Counted from the first letter of the stretch, positions 1 through 6,850 are shown. The stretch is DNA of 32,110 nt from Paenibacillus mesophilus (GCF_005938385.1 NZ_VCRA01000046.1:1-32110), one strand, 5' to 3'. Notes: generated by a model from the letters alone, not told the origin. Made by a program: numbers and translations.

Positions 1-36
1 ACTGATTCGTTCGATCTCTTCCGGACTCATTTTCAT
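1..36 (-). CDS. 5' end of an unidentified minus-strand gene (partial)
   Basis: An ATG at 36-34 opens a frame running off the left edge. The visible residues are MKMSPEEIERIS. A GGGGA ribosome-site-like stretch lies just upstream (about 41-45). Twelve residues are too few to identify the family. Start and direction are supported only by the ribosome site and the open frame. Confidence 0.4.
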   Translation of the reverse strand, partial: MKMSPEEIERIS

Positions 37-545
37 CAGTGGTCCCCTTTTCCATTTGAACTCGGTTACCCATTATTAACCAAGTTTTCTACGTTTGAAA
101 AGGGGGGACCTAAGTAGTAACTCATTTTTTCTCAAATATACTAAAAATACTACTCTTCTTCTCTTCTCTGGATTCCATAATGATTACGAATTTATCGCCA
201 TACGCTAGCATATGGGCAACCATTCAGCTCTCGACGCCTTGTTCGAGTTACCGAACTCTATTACTGCCATCCATCCTTTTCATTGTTCTTAATAATCCAT
301 AATACCGACAATACCCAATAAGCAAACTATACTAATGGAAATCGCCTTCCATCTTTTGTCGGAAAATTCATCCCTACTGCAAGGGAAAAGACTTCTTTCA
401 GATTGGTGTTAAAAGTTGCATAGCAACCACTAGTATCCTCCAAGTAACTACCTCACGGCAAAGTGCCTACTTCCTAAAATGAAAGGAAGGCTCTACAATG
501 GGCTGTGTCGAACAACAACAATCATTTCGAAGGAGAGATCATTAT
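37..545. other. Divergent intergenic region upstream of hxlA
   Basis: About 500 bases without a convincing gene. It holds a candidate promoter (305-333), a small hairpin GTTGC-ATA-GCAAC around 414-426, and a 6-bp inverted repeat CTTCCT/AGGAAG (470-475 and 484-489) just before an alternative hxlA start at 498. In B. subtilis HxlR activates hxlAB from sites upstream of the promoter; the space left of 305 could hold such sites, but no clear repeated operator was recognised by eye. Confidence 0.5.
305..333 (+). promoter_or_regulatory. Candidate sigma-A promoter for hxlAB
   Basis: CCGACA (305-310) is 17 bases before TATACT (328-333). The -10 is a 5/6 match and the -35 a 4/6 match to the vegetative consensus. 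A weak -35 suits an activator-dependent promoter, as expected if HxlR activates hxlAB. The predicted leader would be about 205 nt to the ATG at 546. Confidence 0.4.
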
Positions 546-1178
546 ATGGAACTTCAATTGGCACTGGATCTTGTAGACATTCCCGGAGCAAAACAAGTGG
601 TTGCGGAAGTGGCGGAGCATATAGATATCGTCGAAATCGGTACGCCGGTCGTCATTAACGAAGGATTGAGAGCGGTAAAGGAAATCAAAGAGGCATTTCC
701 GTCTCTGCGCGTGTTGGCTGACCTGAAAATTATGGACGCCGGCGGATATGAGGTCATGAAAGCCTCCGAAGCGGGAGCGGATATTATTACCGTTCTGGGT
801 GCATCGGACGATTCGACAATTCGGGGCGCCGTCGAGGAAGCCAGAAAACAAAACAAAAAAATTATGGTCGACATGATCAACGTGAAGGATATTGAAGGCA
901 GGGCCAAAGAAATCGACGCGCTTGGCGTGGATTACATCTGCGTTCATTCCGGTTACGACCATCAGGCGGCAGGCAAAAACTCCTTTGAGGAGCTTACGGC
1001 GATCAAACGTGTTGTCAAGCATGCAAAAACGGCGATTGCAGGCGGCATCAAGCTGAATACGCTGCCGGAAGTCATCAAGGCCAAACCGGACTTGGTTATT
1101 GTCGGCGGCGGCATTACCGGTCAGGAGGACAAGAAGGCAGCTGCGGCTGAAATGAAAAAATTGGTTAATCAGGCGTAA
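546..1178 (+). CDS. hxlA: 3-hexulose-6-phosphate synthase
   Basis: This enzyme condenses formaldehyde with ribulose 5-phosphate to D-arabino-3-hexulose 6-phosphate, the first step of the ribulose monophosphate pathway, used by Bacillus-type bacteria to detoxify formaldehyde in the cytoplasm. The protein is 210 residues, the same as B. subtilis HxlA, and starts MELQLALDLV. It is an orotidine-phosphate-decarboxylase-fold barrel with the active-site run LADLKIMDAGGYE near residues 58-70, and ends with the phosphate-binding AGGIK and VIVGGGIT segments. The chosen ATG has AAGGAGAG nine bases upstream and matches the family start. A second in-frame ATG at 498 also has a good site (AAGGAAGG) and would add 16 residues. 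hxlB follows 4 bases after the stop, so the two form an operon. Confidence 0.95.
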   Translation: MELQLALDLVDIPGAKQVVAEVAEHIDIVEIGTPVVINEGLRAVKEIKEAFPSLRVLADLKIMDAGGYEVMKASEAGADIITVLGASDDSTIRGAVEEARKQNKKIMVDMINVKDIEGRAKEIDALGVDYICVHSGYDHQAAGKNSFEELTAIKRVVKHAKTAIAGGIKLNTLPEVIKAKPDLVIVGGGITGQEDKKAAAAEMKKLVNQA

Positions 1179-1182
1179 CCTC

Positions 1183-1740
1183 ATGGAAACATTAAAATAT
1201 GCCGCCGAGATCGTCAAGGAGCTTCATCTTTCGGTAGAGCGGATTGCTGGAGAAGAAGCCGAAAGGTTGGCCGATATCATTTTGCAATCCAACAAAGTGT
1301 TTGTAGCTGGCGCAGGAAGATCGGGTTTGATGGGACGGGCTTTCGCCATGCGGCTGATGCATACCGGGATAAACGCCTACGTGGTCGGGGAAACGGTAAC
1401 TCCCGGCATCGACAAGGACGATGTCCTGATCATCGGCACGGGCTCGGGGGAAACAAGAAGCTTGATCCCGATGGCTCAAAAAGCGAAAAGTCTGGGTGCA
1501 TCCGTTGTTGCGGTCACGATTGCTCCCGAGTCGACGATCGGAAGTTTGGCGGATGCTCTTGTGAAGCTGCCGGGATCGCCTAAGGATCAAGCAAGCGGCG
1601 GTCATACGACGATCCAGCCGATGGCCTCTTTGTTCGAACAGACATTGTTGGTATTTTACGACGCTGTCATTCTCCGGATGATGGACAAAACGGGCCTGGA
1701 CTCCGGCCGGATGTACGGCAGGCATGCCAACCTGGAGTAA
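1183..1740 (+). CDS. hxlB: 6-phospho-3-hexuloisomerase
   Basis: This SIS-domain isomerase converts 3-hexulose 6-phosphate to fructose 6-phosphate, completing formaldehyde fixation started by HxlA. It has 185 residues, the usual length. The sugar-phosphate-binding SIS fold is visible: VFVAGAGRSGLMGRAFAMRL near residues 38-57, IIGTGSGETRSLI near residues 85-97, and the family C-terminal segment MDKTGLDSGRMYGRHANLE. It begins four bases after the hxlA stop, probably by translational reinitiation. A stem-loop at 1834-1865 closes the transcript before hxlR. Confidence 0.95.
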   Translation: METLKYAAEIVKELHLSVERIAGEEAERLADIILQSNKVFVAGAGRSGLMGRAFAMRLMHTGINAYVVGETVTPGIDKDDVLIIGTGSGETRSLIPMAQKAKSLGASVVAVTIAPESTIGSLADALVKLPGSPKDQASGGHTTIQPMASLFEQTLLVFYDAVILRMMDKTGLDSGRMYGRHANLE

Positions 1741-1833
1741 GACTGTCACGTAATGATCTCCCCTGCAGCCGACGCCTGCTCCTATTCATTACAAGCGGGG
1801 CGCATCTCGTAGCAGATACGTCGCGAATTGCCT

Positions 1834-1865
1834 GAAAGTCCTCACTGTTCTTGGTGAGGACTTTC
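1834..1865 (+). terminator. Stem-loop after hxlB
   Basis: A perfect 12-bp inverted repeat, GAAAGTCCTCAC (1834-1845) and GTGAGGACTTTC (1854-1865), encloses an 8-base loop. The following T tract is poor (ATTCAT), so termination may be partial and may allow read-through into hxlR. Confidence 0.6.
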
Positions 1866-1920
1866 ATTCATACAGCTCACCGCATCCGAATCGTCAACCC
1901 CTTTAGTTTCCAAACAGCAT

Positions 1921-1959
1921 GTATACCCTTTTACCTATTGTAGGCGCTTGTGGTATACT
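1921..1959 (+). promoter_or_regulatory. hxlR promoter with candidate operator repeat
   Basis: TATACT (1954-1959) is a good -10; TTACCT 17 bases upstream is a weak -35. GTATACC (1921-1927) and GGTATAC (1952-1958) are exact inverted copies 24 bases apart; the second overlaps the -10 and the first lies just upstream of the -35. An inverted pair bracketing a weak promoter fits autoregulation by a dimeric winged-helix protein such as HxlR. That link is inference. Confidence 0.45.
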
Positions 1960-1977
1960 ACCGGGAGGAGGGGATGA

Positions 1978-2370
1978 ATGATGGCGAATGAAGTAAAAGA
2001 TCGCATCGATTTGATGACGATCAACTGCGAGAAGGAATTGACGCTGGCCGTGATAGGAGGCAAGTGGAAATTAATCATTTTGTGGCACCTCGGTTTGGAA
2101 GGAACGAAACGGTTCAGCGAGCTGAAAAAACTGATCCCCCACATTACGCAAAAAATGTTGACCAATCAGCTGCGCGAATTGGAAGAGGATCAGTTGATCT
2201 TCCGTAAAGTGTACCCCGTGGTCCCGCCCCGGGTAGAGTATTCTTTGACGGAACACGGCGAAAGTCTCATGCCTGTCTTGAAAATGATGTACAATTGGGG
2301 AAAACAGTACGGGGAACAAGTCATATGGAAAGACGGACGGCCTTGTCAGGAGAACGCAATAGCGGATTGA
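1978..2370 (+). CDS. hxlR: HxlR-family winged-helix transcriptional regulator
   Basis: A 130-residue HxlR/YodB-type (DUF24) regulator. In B. subtilis HxlR activates hxlAB in response to formaldehyde. The N-terminal Cys typical of redox/electrophile-sensing members is present (NCEKELTLAVIGGKWKLIIL, Cys near residue 15), followed by the winged helix (RFSELKKLIPHITQKMLTNQL) and the wing (VPPRVEYSLTEHG). The ATG has GGAGGAGGGG a few bases upstream. It lies downstream of hxlB on the same strand with its own promoter, whereas in B. subtilis hxlR is divergent from hxlAB. The name rests on family plus context; another HxlR-family function is possible. Confidence 0.8.
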   Translation: MMANEVKDRIDLMTINCEKELTLAVIGGKWKLIILWHLGLEGTKRFSELKKLIPHITQKMLTNQLRELEEDQLIFRKVYPVVPPRVEYSLTEHGESLMPVLKMMYNWGKQYGEQVIWKDGRPCQENAIAD

Positions 2371-2529
2371 ACATCTTTCAAAATGTTGCTGACGTTCTTG
2401 AATTCTCCGTTCTGCCTCCTATAATCCTTGACTTGTCCGGCCGCTTTGCTTAGCGCAGTTTACAAAAGTCTGCAATTTAATCTGCCTTGTATCCCTCCGG
2501 ATTCTAGAATGCAATAATGTTTTGGGCAC

Positions 2530-3024
2530 CTACGATTCACTTGTATTATGATTCGAAAATTGTTGAGCCGGTCCTTTATTATCGGCTCTCCTTGTTTCAA
2601 TGAATGCCCCACCCGTATACCGCTCCAAAACTTTCCTCCAAAACATCTGGGCCGATACGTTCCAATCGAACTCGCTTACTCTCCATCTTCCTTTGAACAT
2701 ATCAAATACCTGTTCGGCTACTTTTCGTCCGATTCCTTGTTTCCTATACTTCCGCAATATGAAAAAGTGGTTCAAGTAATGCAGGTTTTCCTCTTCCATG
2801 TATTTCACAATCACAAAACCGGCTAACTGCTCTTCCGCACGCACCATATAGAGGTAATAATTGTTGTCATTGTACAGATCGGCCACATTTATTTTCGGTT
2901 CGTAGAGTCCTGTTTTCTTTATATTTGCTTTACTAAACTCCGATAAATCATACGCCGCAAACTCAAACAAATTGTTGAGCACGCTCAGTTCTTCTTCCTT
3001 TATTGGGTCGATAGCAATCTCCAC
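2530..3024 (-). CDS. GNAT-family N-acetyltransferase
   Basis: A 164-residue GNAT acetyltransferase that would transfer acetyl from acetyl-CoA to an amine on an unknown acceptor. Acetyl-CoA-binding motif A reads RKYRKQGIGRKVAEQVF near residues 93-109, preceded by the strand LHYLNHFFIL and followed by a C-terminal core (FDWNVSAQMFWRKVL). The frame starts with GTG at 3024, with AAGGAAGG six bases before it. It seems to stand alone: HxlR converges on it from the left, and the small minus gene upstream is 73 bases away. The substrate cannot be inferred. Confidence 0.8.
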   Translation of the reverse strand: MEIAIDPIKEEELSVLNNLFEFAAYDLSEFSKANIKKTGLYEPKINVADLYNDNNYYLYMVRAEEQLAGFVIVKYMEEENLHYLNHFFILRKYRKQGIGRKVAEQVFDMFKGRWRVSEFDWNVSAQMFWRKVLERYTGGAFIETRRADNKGPAQQFSNHNTSES

Positions 3025-3097
3025 TGGATACCTTCCTTACTGATAGATTTGTCTGTAGTATTAATGCCATTGTGAGGGTCTGGCTTGGCCGCCCCTC

Positions 3098-3349
3098 CTA
3101 CGCCCCCCCAAAATGCCGCTCCAGCGGCTCGCACTCCAATCCCAACTCACCGTCTACGACGACCGGGCAACCGTCGAACAAAGCAATGAACCTTTCCACG
3201 TTCAGATAGGTATATCCGAATTTCCACACCCGGGCTTGCCTGTCCCAGCGCGCTCCCGGGATTTGCCTCATGTTCTCGACATAGCGGGTAGCGTAAGCAA
3301 AGCGCACAACCAACCAATATTCATTTCCTTTGCAGATCGTGATTTCCAT
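3098..3349 (-). CDS. Small standalone HARP-like domain protein
   Basis: An 83-residue frame. The segment near residues 30-47 (QIPGARWDRQARVWKFGY) matches the pattern IPGxxWxxxxxxWxF seen in HARP-type domains at the start of some SMARCAL1-like helicases and of some Bacillales tyrosine recombinases. Here no helicase or recombinase follows: the frame ends at HFGGA then TAG. It may be a real stand-alone protein or the stump of a larger gene. The ribosome site is weak (AGGCAGG about 8 bases before the ATG). Its function is unknown. Confidence 0.5.
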   Translation of the reverse strand: MEITICKGNEYWLVVRFAYATRYVENMRQIPGARWDRQARVWKFGYTYLNVERFIALFDGCPVVVDGELGLECEPLERHFGGA

Positions 3350-3398
3350 CGATACGAAGCCTGCCTTTCTCCAATTATTTTGCCATTATCAGGGAATG

Positions 3399-3441
3399 CA
3401 AAAAGGAGACCTGCGCGCCCTGACGGGCTATGCAAATCTCC
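3399..3441 (-). terminator. Rho-independent terminator after arsB
   Basis: On the minus strand GGAGATTTGC pairs over 10 bp (two G-T wobbles) with GCAGGTCTCC (plus coordinates 3441-3432 and 3414-3405). A nested GCCC/GGGC stem lies inside, and a run of T residues (3404-3400) follows. It is placed exactly after the arsB stop. Confidence 0.8.
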
Positions 3442-3467
3442 GATGCTTTCGGAATGTTTCTCGTCTC

Positions 3468-4781
3468 TCATCCTCCGTACAACACTCTCAACCAAACGTA
3501 CAAGCCCCCGAGGGTAATAACCAAGGTGGGCAGCGTCAGGACGACGCCGATTTTGAAATAATAGCCCCATGTGATGCGGACGCCTTTGCGGGAAAGGATA
3601 TGCAGCCACAGCAGCGTCGCAAGCGAGCCGATCGGGGTCATTTTCGGGCCCAGGTCGGTGCCGATGACGTTCGCATAGATGAGCGCTTCACGAAGAATGC
3701 TTTCGGTGGCGGTCCCGTTGATAGCTAATGCGCCGATCATGACGGTCGGCAAGTTGTTCATGACCGAGGAAAGCACGGCCGCGATCAATCCCATCCCCAT
3801 CGTGGCGGCAAACAAGCCGGAAGCGGCAAGACGTTCGAGCACGTCCCCCAATAAATCAGTCAAACCCGCGTTGCGCAAACCGTAAACGACGACATACATG
3901 CCGATCGAGAAAATGACGATGGACCAAGGCGCCTCGACGATCACTTTCTTCGTCTGGATGACCGGGCTGCCGCGGGAAACGATCAGGAACAGGAGCGCCA
4001 CGGCTCCGGCAATGAACGACACCGGCACGACGATCCACTCGCTCAGCAAGTAAGCGGCCAGCAAAATGCCCAGAATGAGCCATGAGATGCGAAACAGCCG
4101 CACATCTTTGATAGCTTCCGCGGGCTGCTTCAGTTCGGCGACGTCGTATCGCTCGGGTACGTTTCTGCGGAACACGGCATACAGCACCGCGACGCTGGCC
4201 GCGAGCGAGAACAAGTTCACGACGAACATCCGCGAAGAATACTCTACGAAGCCTATGCCAAAATAGTCTGCCGACACGATGTTCGTCAAGTTGCTGATGA
4301 CGAAAGGCAGCGACGTCGTATCCGCGATAAAGCCGCTCGCCATGACGAACGGCAAAATGCGGGCTTCTTCGAGCTTGAGCGCGCGCACTTTGGCCAGCAC
4401 GATCGGCGTCAGGATGAGCGCGGCCCCGTCGTTGGCAAAGAACGCCGAGACGCCCGCTCCGAGCAAAATGATATACACGAACATTCGCCTGCCGCTTCCG
4501 CCGGCGAGCCGGGCCATATGGAGCGCGGCCCATTCGAAGAAGCCGATTTCGTCCAGAATGACCGATATGACAATCAGCGCGACGAAGGTCAAAGTCGCGT
4601 TCCACACTATGCCGGCCACCGTCACCACGTCGTGCCAGCCGACGACGCCGACCAGCAATGCAAGCAGCGCTCCGCCCGAAGCCGACCAGCCGATGCCGAG
4701 CTTCTTCGGCTGCCAGATGACGAATATCATCGTAACGATAAAAAGAAGAATGGCCAATACTACGCTTCCCACTCTGTGCAA
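3468..4781 (-). CDS. arsB: ArsB-type arsenite efflux permease
   Basis: A 437-residue membrane protein of the ArsB/NhaD ion-transporter superfamily, expected to export arsenite or antimonite across the cytoplasmic membrane. About 11-12 hydrophobic segments are visible. Family signatures are present: SAFFANDGAALILTPIVLA near residue 113 and VIGTDLGPKMTPIGSLATLL near residue 367. The frame begins with TTG at 4781, very close to the GGGGG ribosome site; GTG at 4772, three codons in, is an alternative. No arsR, arsC or arsA lies beside it. The specificity is inferred from the family, and another anion is possible. Confidence 0.85.
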   Translation of the reverse strand: MHRVGSVVLAILLFIVTMIFVIWQPKKLGIGWSASGGALLALLVGVVGWHDVVTVAGIVWNATLTFVALIVISVILDEIGFFEWAALHMARLAGGSGRRMFVYIILLGAGVSAFFANDGAALILTPIVLAKVRALKLEEARILPFVMASGFIADTTSLPFVISNLTNIVSADYFGIGFVEYSSRMFVVNLFSLAASVAVLYAVFRRNVPERYDVAELKQPAEAIKDVRLFRISWLILGILLAAYLLSEWIVVPVSFIAGAVALLFLIVSRGSPVIQTKKVIVEAPWSIVIFSIGMYVVVYGLRNAGLTDLLGDVLERLAASGLFAATMGMGLIAAVLSSVMNNLPTVMIGALAINGTATESILREALIYANVIGTDLGPKMTPIGSLATLLWLHILSRKGVRITWGYYFKIGVVLTLPTLVITLGGLYVWLRVLYGG

Positions 4782-4899
4782 ATCCCCCTGATGAAGCCCT
4801 ATTCGCGCCAGTCGTTCCCTCTAGCTGCGCAATACGCTCTTTCATACCAAGATATAACCGATTTGTTCCGAACCTTGCCTTTATGGCTTCCTCTTGCTG

Positions 4900-4920
4900 C
4901 ACACCAATTGGTATGCCAAT
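4900..4920. promoter_or_regulatory. Near-palindrome upstream of arsB (candidate operator)
   Basis: CACACCAATTGGTATG (4900-4915) is palindromic except at one pair, and overlaps ATTGGTATGCCAAT (4907-4920), itself symmetric around TATG. Overlapping dyads of this size are typical of dimeric repressor sites. No regulator is encoded nearby and the pattern is not the usual ArsR box, so the protein that would bind is unknown. Confidence 0.3.
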
Positions 4921-4961
4921 CGGTACATGCAGACCTCACCAGCCGCCCCTTTACCCTTTAA

Positions 4962-5143
4962 TGGAAAAGATCCAGTTATTTTCGGAAAACTGACGCGCGG
5001 CCGTGTATTAGCTGGAAAAAGTCCAGTTATTTCTTGCGGATTGGAGCGATTCGCCGTCTAGACGAGGAAATAGCTGCATGTTTTCCATTTAAAACCACAT
5101 AACCGGCCTTTGATGCCACTTTTACCTGCATATTTTCCATCTA
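4962..5143. repeat. Intergenic repeat cluster with 51-52 base spacing
   Basis: A 20-base unit beginning TGGAAAA at 4962-4981 recurs at 5013-5032 with 18/20 identity. TGCATGTTTTCCATTTA (5075-5091) recurs at 5127-5143 with two changes. The spacings are 51 and 52 bases. Related motifs recur between 17221 and 17420, including TGCAGGATTTCCATTAAAAC at 17341-17360, so this is a dispersed family rather than a local accident. Confidence 0.6.
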
Positions 5144-5451
5144 GCAACCGGGGTGTCCGTACGCTAATACGCAGGAGCACAAACCTTGCATCTCTACTAT
5201 ATGTTCAAAGACTGCACAAGTAAAGTCCGTCCGCTATCGATATTAAATAAAATTCCCCCAACAGGGGGAGGTTCGTTTATTGATATAGAATTTATAAATA
5301 AGTAAATTTTATACCAAGAAATGCCACCGCTAAAACACAAATGCACATCATCGAAATGGCTTCGATCAGAAGTCTTCGGATACGGAGCGGCCAACAAAAC
5401 AAACACTTGTTCCCCTTTCTGTGGTATCATTGACGAAGGAGGTGAACGTCC

Positions 5452-5577
5452 ATGTTACGAACGTACAAGTATTGTTTGTATCCTACAACAGAGCAACAAG
5501 AAAAGATTGAATTTCACACCAAAAGTTCAGGCTCGGACGGAGCCTTCGAGGAGGGACGAGGTTACGAGTCCCGATGA
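5452..5577 (+). pseudogene. TnpB remnant, 41 codons
   Basis: The ATG has an excellent ribosome site (AAGGAGGTG, 5437-5445). The first residues, MLRTYKYCLYPTTEQQEKIE, match the usual TnpB/OrfB start (LRTYKYRLYPT-EQ). After about residue 23 the frame jumps into the element's 3' end (KSSGSDGAFEEGRGYESR) and stops. The RuvC-like nuclease and zinc-ribbon regions are absent, so no nuclease activity is possible. The intact ribosome site could still give a 41-residue peptide. Confidence 0.7.
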
Positions 5578-5615
5578 TTCGAGAAGCCCGCGGCTTAGCC
5601 GTATGGAGTCGTCAC
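5524..5615 (+). ncRNA. Candidate omega-RNA scaffold remnant of the IS605-type element
   Basis: In intact elements the right end encodes the omega (re) RNA that guides TnpB, with the guide taken from flanking DNA. Here three stems survive in order: GGCTC-GGACG-GAGCC (5530-5544), GGGAC paired with GTCCC (5553-5572), and the right-end hairpin (5587-5606). The flanking guide position would be about 5616-5635, immediately before the ribosome site of the HD hydrolase gene. Expression is unproven and no local TnpB could use it. Confidence 0.4.
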
Positions 5616-5657
5616 GGTAAATGAAGAGAAAAATAGATAGACAAAGGAGACCGCAAC

Positions 5658-6302
5658 ATGCATCCTTTCTTTGAAAACGAGCCCCCGTTTCGGCTGAGCG
5701 GGGATTTGGCGGCCGACGTCCGGCGCTTCCTCGAATCGCGCGGCTGCCCGAAGACGGCGGAGCATTGCATGGCCGTCGGCGCCGAGGCCCGCTCCTTGGC
5801 GATCCGCTTCGGGGCCGATCCCGAGAACGCGGAAATTGCCGGATGGCTGCACGACATCAGTGCTGTATACCCGAACGCCGAAAGAATTCGCGTCGCCCGG
5901 GAGCTCGGTATCGAGGTTCTCCCGGAAGAAGAGACGTTTCCGATGATCATTCACCAGAAGCTGTCCGTCGAGGTGGCCCGGCATGTGTTCGGCATCGAGC
6001 TCCCGGACATTCTCGACGCCATCGGGTGCCATACGACGCTTAAATCCCCCTCCACCCTGCTGGATCGGGTCGTCTTCGTCGCCGACAAAATTTCTTGGGA
6101 CCAAACAGGCACCCCGCCGTATTTGTCCGAATTGAACGCACAGCTCGATAAATCGCTGGAGCACGGTGCGATGGCTTATATCGGCTTCCTGTGGGCCCAA
6201 AAAGACAAACTTAAGGTCGTACATCCTTGGCTCGCGGATGCTTATGCAGATATGCAAGCGATCCTTGCCAGCTCGGACGTTACGCCGCCGGTTCCGGTTT
6301 AG
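5658..6302 (+). CDS. YqeK-like HD-domain hydrolase
   Basis: A 214-residue HD-domain protein resembling YqeK, a cytoplasmic symmetrical bis(5'-nucleosyl)-tetraphosphatase that cleaves Ap4A to ADP. The metal and catalytic residues follow YqeK order: His36 (EHCMAV), His65-Asp66 (GWLHDISAVYP), His99 (IIHQKLS), His125 (IGCHTTLKS) and Asp143 (VVFVADKIS). The ATG has AAAGGAGA about 9 bases upstream. YqeK normally sits in the nadD-yqeK-rsfS cluster; this copy is isolated, directly after an IS605 remnant, so it may be a second, diverged homologue with another nucleotide substrate. Confidence 0.8.
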   Translation: MHPFFENEPPFRLSGDLAADVRRFLESRGCPKTAEHCMAVGAEARSLAIRFGADPENAEIAGWLHDISAVYPNAERIRVARELGIEVLPEEETFPMIIHQKLSVEVARHVFGIELPDILDAIGCHTTLKSPSTLLDRVVFVADKISWDQTGTPPYLSELNAQLDKSLEHGAMAYIGFLWAQKDKLKVVHPWLADAYADMQAILASSDVTPPVPV

Positions 6303-6310
6303 AGCCGGGC

Positions 6311-6366
6311 GGCGGCGCTGCAAGCTCCGGCTATAGTGCCGCTGCCGCGCAATCGGCAGCGCCGCC
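6311..6366 (+). terminator. GC-rich stem-loop after the HD hydrolase
   Basis: GGCGGCGCTGC (6311-6321) can pair with GCAGCGCCGCC (6356-6366) over 11 bp. A competing shorter hairpin, CGCTGCCG/CGGCAGCG (6340-6347 and 6354-6361), uses part of the same right arm. There is no T tract, so it is a weak or factor-dependent terminator at best. Confidence 0.4.
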
Positions 6367-6380
6367 TATACCCTTAACGC

Positions 6381-6403
6381 AAAAAAAGAGGTGCCTCACA
6401 CCC
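6381..6403 (-). terminator. Possible terminator at the end of the YolD-like gene
   Basis: On the minus strand a 5-bp stem, GGGTG with CACCT, is followed by C and then seven T residues (plus A run at 6381-6387). The stem overlaps the last codons of the gene. The T run is convincing, the short stem less so. Confidence 0.4.
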
Positions 6404-6731
6404 GCACGACATTGACGATATCGGCGAACCGGATCGATACGGTTTCCGTATCGTTTGTCATTTTGACCCGTTGAAGCGAGAAATCGATCTTGACGACCCG
6501 TCCTTCGACGACATCGTCCCTCAAAGGATCGAACACGCTGACGGCGACCTCCCCCTGCCGTTCCATCGACTCCAGCAGCAGCAGCGCAAACTGCTCGAGC
6601 GCTTGGTCGTCCAAAACCGGGCGCCTTCTGTGACCGAGCTCCTCTTGCTTGCGCACAAACTGTTCTTTGTGCTCGGGCAGCATCATGCGCGACGATTCGA
6701 ACAGACCGTTACCTTCCAGCTTCTTCCCCAT
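6396..6731 (-). CDS. YolD-like family protein
   Basis: A 111-residue protein of the YolD-like family, small proteins often found beside Y-family DNA polymerase genes (UvrX, YqjW) in SOS-type operons of Bacillales. Visible family features are MMLPEHKEQFVRKQEEL near residues 16-32, LDDQALEQFALLLLESM near residues 40-56, and a C-terminal beta-rich segment (GRVVKIDFSLQRVKM, IRFADIVNVVRV). The ATG has GGAGG 8 bases upstream. No polymerase gene is adjacent; instead it lies downstream of a small unknown gene that shares a LexA-flanked promoter region with an SRAP gene, so a DNA-damage connection is likely but inferred. Confidence 0.75.
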   Translation of the reverse strand: MGKKLEGNGLFESSRMMLPEHKEQFVRKQEELGHRRRPVLDDQALEQFALLLLESMERQGEVAVSVFDPLRDDVVEGRVVKIDFSLQRVKMTNDTETVSIRFADIVNVVRV

Positions 6732-6850
6732 CGAGTGTCCTCCGATCCTGTTCGCCCGGTCGCCGCCTGCCGGAATAGGCTAGCACGATCGAAGCGTTTC
6801 GGTATATTTTAGTCTATTGCACGTTCCCGTGCATCGGCATACGCGGCCCC

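Larger units (their letters stand above)
4782..5451. other. Repeat-rich intergenic region
   Basis: About 670 bases without a convincing gene. It contains a near-palindrome (4900-4920), two pairs of imperfect direct repeats (4962-5143), and a CCCCC-AACA-GGGGG hairpin (5255-5268) followed on the minus strand by a T-rich tract, so it could be a weak terminator. At 5404-5413 ACACTTGTTC resembles one LexA half-site plus spacer and repeats part of the better box at 7301. Confidence 0.5.
5452..5615 (+). mobile_element. Internally deleted IS200/IS605-family element
   Basis: The segment runs from the tnpB start codon to the probable right end. Nearly all of tnpB is missing: N-terminal codons are joined directly to the structured 3' end. 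The right-end hairpin (5587-5606, stem CCCGCGGC with GCCGTATGG, 3-base loop) is followed by GTCGTCAC, as at the ends of IS605-type elements. The left boundary is not defined. With no TnpA or complete TnpB it could only be mobilised in trans. Confidence 0.65.

Noticed and set aside
4798..4920. Minus-strand frame with IGIPIGVQQEEAIKARFGTNRLYLG upstream of arsB
   Set aside because: It has no good ribosome site and continues out of frame into arsB. No family was recognised; it may be a decayed gene but cannot be supported.
5404..5413. LexA box upstream of the tnpB remnant
   Set aside because: Only ACACTTGTTC is shared with the good box at 7301; the first half-site is AAAC rather than GAAC, so it is too weak to call.
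5197..5430. 77-codon minus-strand frame
   Set aside because: It spans a hairpin and AT-rich intergenic DNA, has no ribosome site and no recognisable domain.
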